A stretch of DNA of 64,000 nt from Secundilactobacillus angelensis (GTDB lineage Bacteria > Bacillota > Bacilli > Lactobacillales > Lactobacillaceae): NCBI RefSeq assembly GCF_012641075.1, contig NZ_JAAXLJ010000001.1, forward strand, positions 124,001-188,000, written 5' to 3'. The first letter of the stretch is position 1. Each line of letters starts with the position of its first letter. The position numbers and the translations under genes are program-made. The notes beneath the pieces were generated by a model. That model was not told where the DNA came from. It saw only the letters and a list, made by a program, of their open reading frames with translations, and searched no databases. Positions 17,699-26,163 of the stretch are shown in pieces.

Positions 17699-18012
17699 AG
17701 TTGTTAATACGAAGCAAGCGACAAGATGAGTAAGCCTTGCGTGGTCTGTAGAGAGTTATCGTTTGGTGAAAGATAACGGCGGCGCATTGCTGAATATGGT
17801 CTTGATGATCGCTCTACTGCTGAACCAGTTGGCTAGGCGGTGGCGGGCACTCCCGTTACAGAGTTAGGGTATGCACTGATAGCAGTAAGTACTGAACCGC
17901 CGTTAGTTAGTACCCGATGAGGAATATTTCCGCGAGGGGTATTCGAACTAAGGTGGTAGCACGATTAAATCGTCCTTTTATTTAGAGATAAATAGAGGGG
18001 CGGTTTTTTTGT
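17699..18012 (+). ncRNA. T-box riboswitch, methionine specifier
   Basis: Leader of the met operon. It has the stem I landmarks AGAGAGTTATC and TTGGTGAAAGATAAC, then a specifier loop GCTGAATATGG giving codon ATG. The T-box proper is AAGGTGGTAGCACG (17950-17963), pairing with the tRNA acceptor end. A terminator hairpin with a T run (GGCGGTTTTTTT) follows. The T-box carries AGCACG where ACCGCG is usual. It should permit transcription when tRNA-Met is uncharged. Confidence 0.88.
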
Positions 18013-18013
18013 G

Positions 18014-18143
18014 TAAGGTGCGAAGGCAGGCGGTTAAGGACTGAAGTGTAACGGAGCCTGGACAGAAATCCCGAACTTGGATTTTTGGCCGGGTTCTGTT
18101 ACGCGCAAGTCCTTGCCTGCTGGAGCCCGATTAGACAATGTAG
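18014..18143. repeat. Dispersed hairpin repeat, copy 4, in the met leader
   Basis: Outer stem GCAGGC/GCCTGC, middle AGGACT/AGTCCT, inner stem TGTAACGGAGCCTGG paired with CCGGGTTCTGTTACG, with ATCC/GGAT near the tip. It lies between the T-box terminator and the metN start, so it is transcribed in the read-through mRNA. Confidence 0.8.
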
Positions 18144-18179
18144 AAAAAACCATCGTAAAAACATAGGAGAGACAGACAT

Positions 18180-19259
18180 ATGAGTGAAGCAGCGAAAAAT
18201 GTAATCGAACTAAACAATATATCAGTAACCTTCCACAACAACGATCAGACACTTGATGCTGTGAAAAACGTGAATCTTCAAATTCAAAAAGGCGATATCT
18301 ACGGCATTATTGGTTACTCAGGTGCAGGGAAAAGTACACTAGTGCGAGTGATCAATCTCTTGCAGCAGCCAACCGCTGGTACCGTTACTGTGAACAATCA
18401 AGAAATCCAGCAATTGAAACCAGTTGAACTGCGGCAAGCCCGCAAAAAGGTCAGCATGATTTTCCAGCATTTCAACTTAATGAAGTCGCGGACGGTTCAA
18501 GGCAACGTGGAATATCCGCTGTTGGGCACCAAGATCAGTAAGGGCGAGCGGCAAGCTAAAGCTCAGAAATTATTAAAACTGGTAGGGTTAAGCGAATATG
18601 CGGATACCTATCCTAGTCAGCTATCCGGTGGTCAGAAACAGCGGGTGGCGATTGCCAGGGCGTTGGCCAGTGACCCGGAAATTTTAATTTCGGATGAAGC
18701 GACCAGCGCGCTGGATCCCAAAACTACGAAATCGATTTTGGAACTGCTAAAACAGCTGAACCGGGATTTACACTTAACCATCGTCTTGATCACCCACGAA
18801 ATGCAGGTGATTAAAAGTATTTGTCATAACGTGGCAGTCATGGATGCCGGTGAAATTATCGAGCGTGGGCCAGTGGCAAAGGTCTTCACGGATCCTCAGC
18901 AAAAGCTGACTAATGACTTCGTTGAAACCTCAACGAACGTGAAAGAGGCAATTGAACGAATTACCAGCACGATTGAAATTAGTGATTTTAAGGATAATCA
19001 AGAGCTGATGTACTTCAATTTTATCGGTAATTCTACTAAGCAAAGCGTGATTTCAGAATTTTCACAAAAATACGGCGTGGATGTGAACATCTTGTTTGCC
19101 AATATTGATCAAATCGATGGTGAAAACGTCGGTTACATGATTGCCATCATTACTGGTGACCTAAACGTCTTCAATGGCGCCATTCAGAAGTTAAGGAGTG
19201 ACGGTGTCAAGACGAGGATTTTGACGGATGCGCTACTGGAAGGGGGTGAAGACCAATGA
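18180..19259 (+). CDS. metN: Methionine ABC transporter ATP-binding protein
   Basis: Energises uptake of methionine (often both isomers) as part of MetNIQ. The Walker A is GYSGAGKST, the signature LSGGQKQR, the Walker B ILISDEATSALDP, and the H-loop ITHE. Residues about 265-355 form the NIL (ACT-like) domain that binds methionine and gives feedback inhibition; the length of 359 includes this domain. The stop overlaps the metI start (ATGA). It lies under a methionine T-box, which supports the substrate call strongly. Confidence 0.95.
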   Translation: MSEAAKNVIELNNISVTFHNNDQTLDAVKNVNLQIQKGDIYGIIGYSGAGKSTLVRVINLLQQPTAGTVTVNNQEIQQLKPVELRQARKKVSMIFQHFNLMKSRTVQGNVEYPLLGTKISKGERQAKAQKLLKLVGLSEYADTYPSQLSGGQKQRVAIARALASDPEILISDEATSALDPKTTKSILELLKQLNRDLHLTIVLITHEMQVIKSICHNVAVMDAGEIIERGPVAKVFTDPQQKLTNDFVETSTNVKEAIERITSTIEISDFKDNQELMYFNFIGNSTKQSVISEFSQKYGVDVNILFANIDQIDGENVGYMIAIITGDLNVFNGAIQKLRSDGVKTRILTDALLEGGEDQ

Positions 19260-19927
19260 CAGCCATTATTCCAAACGTCATGGCGATGAAGGGTGAATTC
19301 GTTCAAGCAACCTGGGAGACCATCTATATGACATTAATGTCAGCTATCATTTCCGCAGTGTTGGGGCTGCTGGTTGGGGTGTTGCTGGTGATTACTCAGC
19401 CGGGTGGCATTCTGGAGGATAAGCTGACCTATTCAGTGGTTGATAAGTTGGTCAACCTGTTACGTTCCATTCCGTTCATCATCTTGCTGGCAGTGATTTC
19501 ACCACTGACTAAGTTCTTGATAGGGACGACCGTTGGGACCACAGCATCTTTGGTGCCCTTGATTTTCGGCATCTTTCCATTTTATGCCAGACAAGTCCAA
19601 AACGCTTTGTTGGATGTGGATCATGGGGTTATTGAGGCCGCTGAGTCCATGGGGTCCAGCCCAACGGAAATCATTTTCCGAATATATCTGCGAGAAGGGT
19701 TAGCGGATATTATCAGGGTCTCAATCGTCACCATCATTAGTTTGATTGGACTGACCACCATGGCGGGTGCCATTGGTTCAGGCGGTCTCGGTGATGTCGC
19801 GATTAACATTGGTTATGCCCGATTCGAGAATGATATTACCTTTACAGCAATGATTATTATTTTAGTGTTAGTGTTTGCGGTTCAGCTGATTGGCGACTGG
19901 ATCGTTAGAAGAGTTGAACATAATTAG
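19256..19927 (+). CDS. metI: Methionine ABC transporter permease
   Basis: Membrane channel of MetNIQ, 223 residues, five helices in the BPD_transp_1 fold. The coupling-helix EAA motif reads EAAESMGSSPTEIIFRIYLREG (residues about 124-146, key residues E, A, G and the following I/P positions). An early RSIPFIILL stretch is typical of MetI. The gene overlaps metN by four bases and is followed 14 bases later by metQ, so the three subunits are translated from one mRNA. Confidence 0.95.
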   Translation: MTAIIPNVMAMKGEFVQATWETIYMTLMSAIISAVLGLLVGVLLVITQPGGILEDKLTYSVVDKLVNLLRSIPFIILLAVISPLTKFLIGTTVGTTASLVPLIFGIFPFYARQVQNALLDVDHGVIEAAESMGSSPTEIIFRIYLREGLADIIRVSIVTIISLIGLTTMAGAIGSGGLGDVAINIGYARFENDITFTAMIIILVLVFAVQLIGDWIVRRVEHN

Positions 19928-19941
19928 AGGAGTGATGGAGA

Positions 19942-20802
19942 ATGAAGAAAAGTGCATATTGGTTAATTGGAATTGTGGTTGTTGTGGTGTTAGCTGGATT
20001 TGGAATTCATAGTGTTTCCAGTTCACAGGCAGCTAATAAGAGTAAATCCAGCAATATTTTGATTGGTTCAGAGGGTTCCGATATTGATATCTGGAAGCAC
20101 ATTGCCAAGACAGATGACGCCAAGAAATTAGGCCTGAAGATTAAGGTGAAAAATATCGCCGATGGTGTTCAACTCAATAAGGCAACCGCTGATGGCGACG
20201 TGGATGTTAACGCCTTTCAATCATGGTCATACTATCTAACCTATAACCAGCAGAATAAGTCCAACAAGCTGACAGCCTTGGGGACCACTTACATGGAACC
20301 CATGGGCCTGTATTCTAAGAAATATAAGAACGTCAAGGATATTCCAGCTGGTGCAACGATCGCGATTGCAAACAACCCATCGCAAGCAGCTCGTGGTTTA
20401 ATTCTCTTACAAAAGGCCGGTTTGATCACCTTGGATAAGGACTTCGGCTACGTTGGTACGATCAAGGATATTAAGAGCAACCCAAAGAACTTTAAGTTCA
20501 AGCAGATTGATGATACGACTGGTCCTCGTGTTATCAACGATGTGGATGCCGTGCTGATTTCTAACACAGTGGCATTGGAAGGTCATTTGCACGTTTTGAC
20601 TGATTCCATTTATCACGAAAAAGTTGATCAATCTACCAAGGACAACATCAACATTCTGGCCACTTCCGAGAAAAACAAGAACAACGCCAACTACAAGAAG
20701 CTGGTCAAACTGTATCACAAGAAAGATATCCAAAAGTACATCAAGGATAAGTATTACGGCACCAAGATTGAAGTTAACAAACCACTGAGTTATTTGAAAT
20801 AA
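19942..20802 (+). CDS. metQ: Methionine-binding protein without lipobox
   Basis: Substrate-binding component of MetNIQ, NlpA/MetQ family, 286 residues. The N-terminus has a long hydrophobic helix (residues 6-25) but no cysteine, so it is not a lipoprotein. It is either anchored by an uncleaved helix or cut at an AxA-like site (SSSQAANKS). The family body is clear: the DIWKHIA start, the DVNAFQSWSYY segment and the GATIAIANNPSQAARGL region. A GAGGAGTGATGGAG ribosome site precedes it, and luxS follows. Confidence 0.92.
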   Translation: MKKSAYWLIGIVVVVVLAGFGIHSVSSSQAANKSKSSNILIGSEGSDIDIWKHIAKTDDAKKLGLKIKVKNIADGVQLNKATADGDVDVNAFQSWSYYLTYNQQNKSNKLTALGTTYMEPMGLYSKKYKNVKDIPAGATIAIANNPSQAARGLILLQKAGLITLDKDFGYVGTIKDIKSNPKNFKFKQIDDTTGPRVINDVDAVLISNTVALEGHLHVLTDSIYHEKVDQSTKDNINILATSEKNKNNANYKKLVKLYHKKDIQKYIKDKYYGTKIEVNKPLSYLK

Positions 20803-20829
20803 CAGACAATATAAAGGAGATCGTTAATT

Positions 20830-21303
20830 ATGGCTAAAGTTGAAAGTTTTACATTGGATCACACAAAGGTTAAAGCACCATACGTTCGTTTGATTACTGA
20901 GGAACACGGGACTAAGGGTGACATTATTAGCAACTACGATTTACGATTGGTTCAACCTAATGAAAATGCCATTCCAACTGCAGGGTTACACACCATTGAA
21001 CATTTGTTGGCTGGTTTGCTGCGTGACCGTTTAGACGGTGTGATTGACTGTTCACCATTTGGCTGCCGGACCGGCTTTCATTTAATCACCTGGGGTCAGC
21101 ATTCAACGACTGAAGTTGCTGAGGCCTTGAAGGGTTCATTAGACGACATTGCTAACAAGATTGAATGGAAAGATGTTCAGGGAACTGACAAGTACAGTTG
21201 CGGTAACTACCGTGATCACTCGCTCTTCTCAGCAAAACAGTGGTCTCGCGATATTCTGGAAAAGGGTATCAGTGACGATCCATTTGAACGACATACAGTC
21301 TAG
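20830..21303 (+). CDS. luxS: S-ribosylhomocysteine lyase
   Basis: Cleaves S-ribosylhomocysteine to homocysteine and DPD, the autoinducer-2 precursor, in the activated methyl cycle. The 157-residue length is standard. The metal-binding HTIEH motif sits at residues 54-58, the catalytic cysteine lies in SPFGCRTG near residue 83, and a second metal ligand cysteine lies in [12 protein letters not shown]. Its place in a methionine T-box operon links sulfur recycling to methionine uptake. Confidence 0.97.
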   Translation: MAKVESFTLDHTKVKAPYVRLITEEHGTKGDIISNYDLRLVQPNENAIPTAGLHTIEHLLAGLLRDRLDGVIDCSPFGCRTGFHLITWGQHSTTEVAEALKGSLDDIANKIEWKDVQGTDKYSCGNYRDHSLFSAKQWSRDILEKGISDDPFERHTV

Positions 21304-21324
21304 GTCAAACAGGAGGTTGTCAAA

Positions 21325-22095
21325 ATGGCAAAATTAGCAATTGTGACTGGTTCAGGTCAGGGTATCGGTGAAGGTATCGCCCATCGGCTAGCAAAGGAAG
21401 GCTACGCTATCGCCGTAGCTGATATTAATGACACCACTGCTGCCAAAGTTGCTCAGGATCTGCAGAGCGAGGGCGCTAGCGCAAAAGCCTATCACGTGGA
21501 TGTTGCTCACCGTGATGAGGTGTTTGATTTAGTTGACGCAGCGGTCGAAGATTTAGGGGAGCTGGCCGTCTACGTTAATAATGCTGGAATTGCCTTCATT
21601 GATAGCTTCATTGACTCGAATCCAGCCGATGTTGAACGATTACTGGACGTGAATTTAAAGGGGACTTACTGGGGGATCCAAGCCGCTGGTAAGAAATTCA
21701 AGGAACAGGGCCATGGCGGTCGAATCGTGAACGCTGCCTCATTGGCAGGGTATGAAGCGTCAGCGCTACAAAGTGCGTATTCTGCATCAAAGTTCGCTAT
21801 CCGTGGGTTGACGCAATCTGCGGCCAAGGAATTTGCGAAGGATAAAATTACTGTGAACGCTTATAATCCTGGTATTGTTCGTACAAAAATGCGCGATGCC
21901 ATCGATAAAAAGACAGCGGCAATTAAGCATAAAACGATTCCAGAACAACAGGCAGATTGCTTAACCGAAATCGCGATTGGCAGGGAAGCCACCCCAACGG
22001 ATGTAGCTGAAGTGGTCGCCTGGTTCGTGAGTCCGGGTGCCGGCTATGTGACGGGGCAAAGTTTGCAGGTTGATGGCGGAATGAGGTTTCATTAG
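21325..22095 (+). CDS. Diacetyl/acetoin reductase-type SDR
   Basis: Classical short-chain dehydrogenase of 256 residues, closest in pattern to acetoin (diacetyl) reductases, which reduce diacetyl to acetoin with NADH. The cofactor motif is TGSGQGIGEG, the structural motif NNAG, and the catalytic set is S in NAASLAG with YSASK. It is the last gene of the met T-box operon, preceded by AGGAGG. A link to methionine is not obvious; redox balancing or ketoacid by-product removal is possible. A hairpin repeat and a terminator follow. Confidence 0.88.
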   Translation: MAKLAIVTGSGQGIGEGIAHRLAKEGYAIAVADINDTTAAKVAQDLQSEGASAKAYHVDVAHRDEVFDLVDAAVEDLGELAVYVNNAGIAFIDSFIDSNPADVERLLDVNLKGTYWGIQAAGKKFKEQGHGGRIVNAASLAGYEASALQSAYSASKFAIRGLTQSAAKEFAKDKITVNAYNPGIVRTKMRDAIDKKTAAIKHKTIPEQQADCLTEIAIGREATPTDVAEVVAWFVSPGAGYVTGQSLQVDGGMRFH

Positions 22096-22220
22096 AGAGT
22101 GTGAAACGAGGCGTTTAGGGACCGGAGTGTAACGAGCTATTACCATAAATCATGGGCTTGGATTTGTGGTGATAGCTCGTTACATGCAGGTCCCTGCCTC
22201 GTTGAACACGTTTAGGCAAA
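22094..22220. repeat. Dispersed hairpin repeat, copy 5
   Basis: Outer stem CGAGGC/GCCTCG, middle AGGGACC/GGTCCCT, inner TGTAACGAGCTATTACCA paired with TGGTGATAGCTCGTTACA. The flanks GAGTGTGAAA and GAACACGTTTAGGC match the other copies. It begins at the stop codon of the SDR gene. Confidence 0.8.
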
Positions 22221-22242
22221 GTAAAATTAAAAGAATCCACAC

Positions 22243-22294
22243 AAAATAACGCTTGATCGGCATTGAAAATATGTTGAATCAAGCGTTTTATTTT
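22243..22294 (+). terminator. Terminator of the met operon
   Basis: AATAACGCTTGAT / ATCAAGCGTTTTATT hairpin with a T-rich tail. Confidence 0.8.
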
Positions 22295-22371
22295 GAACTA
22301 ATCCTGTGACAACCCAGATAAGAGAGTAAAATTAAACCAGTAAAGATAAAATCGGAAAGAAGTAGGGACCA

Positions 22372-22818
22372 ATGACTGTTCAGTTAAAATCCGCAAAACC
22401 GTCAACGCAAATGTATCCCAGAACAGCGTCCCACCCACAAGCGCATTATAAATATGTTATTGGGGCAACGACTGAAGTGAAACACCCACTGGTGGCACCA
22501 CAAAAGCAGTTGGAAGCGATGCAGCGAACAAGTAAGCGAAAAAAGCATTCCTGGATCGCTACCATTGGCACGACGTTACTCGTCATCAAAATTGTGAATT
22601 GGATCTGGCCGTATGTCGAGTGGTGGGTGATTGATATTGGTTTAATAATACTCATGCTTTTGACACCAATACTGATGATTAAATTCTTCATCTGGCTTGA
22701 CAATAAAACGGGTGGCGGTGGTGGCTACTCGGGAGACTCCTATGATGACAGCTATGACGCGGGCTGGTTTGATTCCTGGGCGTATCATAATAATGACCAT
22801 GATGATAATTTGTACTGA
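22372..22818 (+). CDS. Hypothetical two-helix membrane protein
   Basis: Not recognised. The protein has 148 residues: a basic N-terminal half with SKRKKHSW before the membrane, two hydrophobic helices at about residues 62-80 and 86-108 rich in Trp, then a GGGGGYSGDSYDDSYDAGWFDSW tail (key G, D, Y and W residues) that is acidic and probably disordered. It may act as a membrane-anchored scaffold, but nothing in the context shows a role. The ribosome site is GAAAGAAGTAGGG. Confidence 0.6.
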   Translation: MTVQLKSAKPSTQMYPRTASHPQAHYKYVIGATTEVKHPLVAPQKQLEAMQRTSKRKKHSWIATIGTTLLVIKIVNWIWPYVEWWVIDIGLIILMLLTPILMIKFFIWLDNKTGGGGGYSGDSYDDSYDAGWFDSWAYHNNDHDDNLY

Positions 22819-22897
22819 GTGACTGTTTCTGTATCAAGTTATGTGTCCAAATACTGACGACGTAAAAAGCTGAAATGGAATTTGGGAGAGTTGATTC

Positions 22898-23248
22898 ATG
22901 CATCTGAAGAAGTTGGCTATGCTAGGAAGTGCCGTTTTGTCATTGGGAGTTGGAATGACAGCTGCTCAGACAAAAGCATCAGCCCATAGTTTTTTCTATT
23001 GGGAGCATCCACATTGGGTGACCGTTCGTAAAACTACTACAATTGCTAAAATTCATAATACGTACCCTCTTTACAAGAGTTATAGCGTTGGAGAATGGAT
23101 TGTATATCCTGGCTATCATTTAAAAGTTCATCATGGAGCTAGTTATGACTGGTTAGTAGAGAGCGGCAAGTTTAACACTAATAGCTATTACACTTATGCT
23201 GTGGAACGTGGATCAGGAACAAAGTGGTTTCGCCAAGGAATTCACTAG
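22898..23248 (+). CDS. Small secreted protein
   Basis: Not recognised beyond being secreted. Residues 1-30 form a signal peptide (MHLKKLAML core, likely cut after TKASA). The mature part of about 86 residues is rich in Tyr, Trp and His, with WVTVRKTTTIAKIHN and a repeated short-strand pattern suggesting a beta fold. GGGAGAG precedes the ATG. The next gene has a similar leader peptide, so the two look like divergent paralogues exported to the cell surface. Confidence 0.6.
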   Translation: MHLKKLAMLGSAVLSLGVGMTAAQTKASAHSFFYWEHPHWVTVRKTTTIAKIHNTYPLYKSYSVGEWIVYPGYHLKVHHGASYDWLVESGKFNTNSYYTYAVERGSGTKWFRQGIH

Positions 23249-23271
23249 TCAATTAACAGGAGGATAATCTG

Positions 23272-23694
23272 TTGAAAATAAAATCATGCGCAATGCTGGG
23301 TCTTGCTGTTGTTTCACTAGGAACCGGTTTAGTAACGTCACAATCAAAAGCTGAAGCATACACAACATATCATTCGGTTCCGCACGCACTTCGTGGATAT
23401 TATATTTCTGAATCAGCTAATGACTCGATGAAAATTACTCAGCACATGGTAGTTGACGGCTCACCGCTGGCTGATTCTTATCGATATCACGTTAGAAAAG
23501 TTAATTATAGCAATCATATTTACCATCTTCATTCATATATTGACCTGGGTGGTCGTACCTACTTCACTTTAAAAATTAACCATTATGCTAGAACTAAAAT
23601 AAAATCTGGCAGTGCTTATTATCATAAGGTCAGTAAGGCTAAGTACTATCATTTTTTGAATCACTTTAATCCTGAATATAACTATGATGATTAA
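23272..23694 (+). CDS. Small secreted protein of the xPxxLRGxY family
   Basis: Starts with TTG 23272 after AGGAGG. The signal peptide ends near SKAEAYT. The mature start VPHALRGYYISES resembles FPTSLHRTWYHYD of the gene at 34877 and VPHTYRGTWKLAK at 38504, indicating a family of small lipocalin-like or beta-rich exported proteins. The family is widespread in lactobacilli but its function is unknown. The C-terminus is Tyr/Asp-rich. It is followed by a shared terminator facing recA. Confidence 0.6.
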   Translation: MKIKSCAMLGLAVVSLGTGLVTSQSKAEAYTTYHSVPHALRGYYISESANDSMKITQHMVVDGSPLADSYRYHVRKVNYSNHIYHLHSYIDLGGRTYFTLKINHYARTKIKSGSAYYHKVSKAKYYHFLNHFNPEYNYDD

Positions 23695-23748
23695 TATTTT
23701 AAATTAAGTAGCAGACAGGTAGAGTGTTTCTTGATTTGAAAGAATCAC

Positions 23749-23785
23749 AAAAGGAGTGCTGATCAATTCGATCGGCGCTCCTTTT
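23749..23785. terminator. Bidirectional terminator between secreted gene and recA
   Basis: AAAAGGAGTGCTGATC / GATCGGCGCTCCTTTT. The arms are 16 bases with a five-base loop, A-rich before and T-rich after. Confidence 0.88.
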
Positions 23786-23814
23786 GAGTGTGAGTGTAAT
23801 AACTAGACATTTTC

Positions 23815-24894
23815 CTAATGCTCACCAGTGGCTTTATCATCCTTATCCGGCGCAGCATTTTTCTGCTCGTCGCTCCACATGTCTTTAATCTCTTTTTCGA
23901 TCTTATCTTCAATTTCCGGATGCTTTTCCAAGAAATTAATCACGTTAGGTTGACCTTGTCCTAGCCGTTCGTTTTGGTAGGAATACCATGAACCGGATTT
24001 TTGAACAATATCGTTATCAACCGCGATGGTTAGCAGATCGCCCGCATGGGAAAGTCCCTTACCAAAGAAGTTTTGGACTTCAACTTGTTTGAATGGTGGG
24101 GCAACCTTATTCTTAGTCACTTTTATTTTGACGTTCGTCCCAATGATATCTTGGCCGTCTTTGATGTTGTCACGACGACGAATATCAAGCCGAATGGTCG
24201 AGTAGAATTTTAGTGCACGGCCACCTGGGGTAACCTCTGGACTACCAAACATCACGCCAACTTTTTCACGGATCTGGTTGATGAATAGCAGTGTAGTTTG
24301 TGTCTGATTAGCGACACTTGTGAGGCCCCGTAAGGATTGCGACATCAAACGGGCTTGTAAGCCCACGTGGTTATCACCAATCTCGCCATCAATTTCAGCT
24401 TTTGGCAACATGGCCGCAACCGAGTCAAAGACAATCATGTCGACTGCACCACTCTTAACGAGGGTGTCAGCGATGTTAAAGCCATCTTCGGCTGTCCCTG
24501 GTTGAGATAGTAATAGTGAATCTAGATCCACGCCAAGATGTTTGGCGTAGGTTGGGTCTAAAGCATTTTCAAAATCGATGTAGGCAACAATTCCATTTTC
24601 CTTTTGAAGGGCTGCTACAGCCGTTAAAGCCAAAGTAGTCTTCCCTGACGATTCTGGTCCATAGAGTTCCATGATTCGACCATACGGATAACCGCCACCG
24701 ATGGCGTGATCTAGTGAGAGTAAGCCAGATGAGAAGCGCTTAATATCAAGATTGGGCTTGTCACCCATGCGCATTAACGCGCCTTTACCAAATTTTTTAT
24801 CGATTGCTTTTAAAGTTTGATCCAATGCTTGTTTGCGCTCTTTTGAATCTGTCCGTTGCGCTGAATGACCGGGTTCGAATAATTGTAAAGCCAT
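23815..24894 (-). CDS. recA: RecA-family recombinase (divergent)
   Basis: ATP-dependent strand-exchange protein of 359 residues from ATG 24894, placed after AAAGGGGGATT; a longer frame to 24921 would run through the operator. The Walker A is GPESSGKT. The MAW-like motifs INQIREKVGVMFG and TPGGRALKFYSTIR and the KNKVAPPFK segment are all present, so the core is intact. The N-terminus MALQLFEPGHSAQRTDSKERK is longer than usual. Several otherwise conserved sites differ (YIDFENALDP, LSQPGTAEDGF, IVFDSVAAMLPKAEI). It may be a second RecA beside the housekeeping copy. A LexA box lies upstream. Confidence 0.88.
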   Translation of the reverse strand: MALQLFEPGHSAQRTDSKERKQALDQTLKAIDKKFGKGALMRMGDKPNLDIKRFSSGLLSLDHAIGGGYPYGRIMELYGPESSGKTTLALTAVAALQKENGIVAYIDFENALDPTYAKHLGVDLDSLLLSQPGTAEDGFNIADTLVKSGAVDMIVFDSVAAMLPKAEIDGEIGDNHVGLQARLMSQSLRGLTSVANQTQTTLLFINQIREKVGVMFGSPEVTPGGRALKFYSTIRLDIRRRDNIKDGQDIIGTNVKIKVTKNKVAPPFKQVEVQNFFGKGLSHAGDLLTIAVDNDIVQKSGSWYSYQNERLGQGQPNVINFLEKHPEIEDKIEKEIKDMWSDEQKNAAPDKDDKATGEH

Positions 24895-24914
24895 ACGGCA
24901 ATCCCCCTTTATTT

Positions 24915-24927
24915 CGAACATACGTTC
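24915..24927 (-). promoter_or_regulatory. LexA (SOS) box of recA
   Basis: CGAACATACGTTC fits the Firmicute LexA consensus CGAACRNRYGTTYG over its core and lies 21 bases upstream of the recA start. It marks the gene as SOS-controlled. Confidence 0.85.
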
Positions 24928-24995
24928 TAAACCATAATACTATTGTAGTCTTATTTATCAGATAAACAAAGTAAAAGAGTAAAATTGATGACGAT

Positions 24996-25011
24996 TGTTT
25001 CATGTGGAACA
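24996..25011. promoter_or_regulatory. parS-like site 2
   Basis: TGTTTCATGTGGAACA (reverse TGTTCCACATGAAACA) differs by one central base from TGTTNCACGTGAAACA. It is intergenic, upstream of recA and about 23.6 kb from site 1. Confidence 0.5.
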
Positions 25012-25085
25012 ACGCTTCGGTGTCAAACGCAAGGAGATGAAAAATCGACGTCCCAGGATTAACGACTGCGAGGCCGATTTCATTT

Positions 25086-25496
25086 TTACATACTAATCAA
25101 AATGTAGCCACACACAACCCCCAAAGCAATCACCATATTGAGCTTATCGAGTTGACGGCCACGTTGGTAGTAATGCTTGCATTGATTAAAAAGTGATTGA
25201 TCATTTTCGGATAGCTGTTGATCATCCTTTGCCATGAACTGTTTAAATTGTGCTACTGCACGATTTTGGCGATTTACTTTACCAAACATCACGACAATTG
25301 TGATGCCGATGATAATGAGCACGCCAATATAGAGAATGTTTGAAACGGAAGCTGAGACGAGGTCCTTGCCGCCAATCAGCCCGTTAACCACTGTCGCACC
25401 CAGTGCCAAAACGAAAATAATCGTATTAAAGATTTCGGTTCGCCAGTAAGAACGAAGATATCGTTGATAATATTTTAATTCATTTTGCATAGTCAT
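25086..25496 (-). CDS. Hypothetical three-helix membrane protein
   Basis: Not recognised. A protein of 136 residues with two hydrophobic helices at about 22-43 and 52-72, a cytosolic loop of mixed charge (residues 73-115, QNRAVAQFKQFMAKDDQQLSE region) and a last helix at the C-terminus. The ribosome site AAAGGGA is close to the ATG. It is monocistronic on the minus strand. A weak hairpin lies between it and recA (25040-25080). Confidence 0.6.
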   Translation of the reverse strand: MTMQNELKYYQRYLRSYWRTEIFNTIIFVLALGATVVNGLIGGKDLVSASVSNILYIGVLIIIGITIVVMFGKVNRQNRAVAQFKQFMAKDDQQLSENDQSLFNQCKHYYQRGRQLDKLNMVIALGVVCGYILISM

Positions 25497-25579
25497 TAAG
25501 TCCCTTTCGGAAGAAGGTTACTTAGACATTATAGTCTCATTGCGCATGGTGAATAAACAAATTGATGTTTTTGTTGTGC

Positions 25580-25620
25580 AAAAAAGCAATTTTGCAGTTG
25601 TTAACGCTACAAAATTGCTT
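25580..25620 (-). terminator. Terminator of DUF2798 gene
   Basis: GCAATTTTG / CAAAATTGC hairpin, followed on the minus strand by a run of T. Confidence 0.75.
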
Positions 25621-25656
25621 TCTGAAGTTTATATGATTTAGTTACAAGACCGATGA

Positions 25657-26163
25657 CTATTCAGATAGATCAGTTTCTTCCACGTTTTTACGAAGAGCGG
25701 CCGCGTTATCGGCAGCAGCCTGCATCTTGCCCAAGGCAAATCGTGCGATTGGACCGACAATCAGTAACTGCAGTGGTATTGCCATGACAACATTGAATAG
25801 CCAGGCATGAACGTAGGCGCCAAAACTAACGTTGCCAGCCATGATGATGCCAAAGAGTGACATGCAGGTGACCATGCCTAATACCATTAAAACCGAAATA
25901 GTGAGGCCAATCAGTAAAACGTTCTTCTTCATATAATCGTTAATGATGTATTTGAATGCAACAAATTTAGCAATTTTGCCCACTACCAAAAGGTCAAGGA
26001 TGACAGCGACGAGTAGTCCTCCTGGATATTCAGACAGGGTATCTAATAGGAAACTACTGGTGAATCCTTCTGCTAAAACAACGTTGTAGCCAACCATTAC
26101 TAAGACCATTAATCCAGCCATGATGGCAGTAAAAACAATTTCTTCTTTAAAATTACGAGGCAT
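25657..26163 (-). CDS. DUF2798-family membrane protein
   Basis: Four-helix membrane protein with two DUF2798 repeats. Each repeat has a polar start (KEEIVFTAIMAGLMVLVMVGYN and NDYMKKNVLLIGLTISVLMVLGM regions, key charged residue then M/V/G pattern) and an end with GPIARF or GKIAKF. The start is ATG 26163, five bases after GGAGA; a further ATG at 26175 lacks a site. The function of the family is unknown. It is monocistronic, facing away from the tyrosine locus. Confidence 0.75.
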   Translation of the reverse strand: MPRNFKEEIVFTAIMAGLMVLVMVGYNVVLAEGFTSSFLLDTLSEYPGGLLVAVILDLLVVGKIAKFVAFKYIINDYMKKNVLLIGLTISVLMVLGMVTCMSLFGIIMAGNVSFGAYVHAWLFNVVMAIPLQLLIVGPIARFALGKMQAAADNAAALRKNVEETDLSE

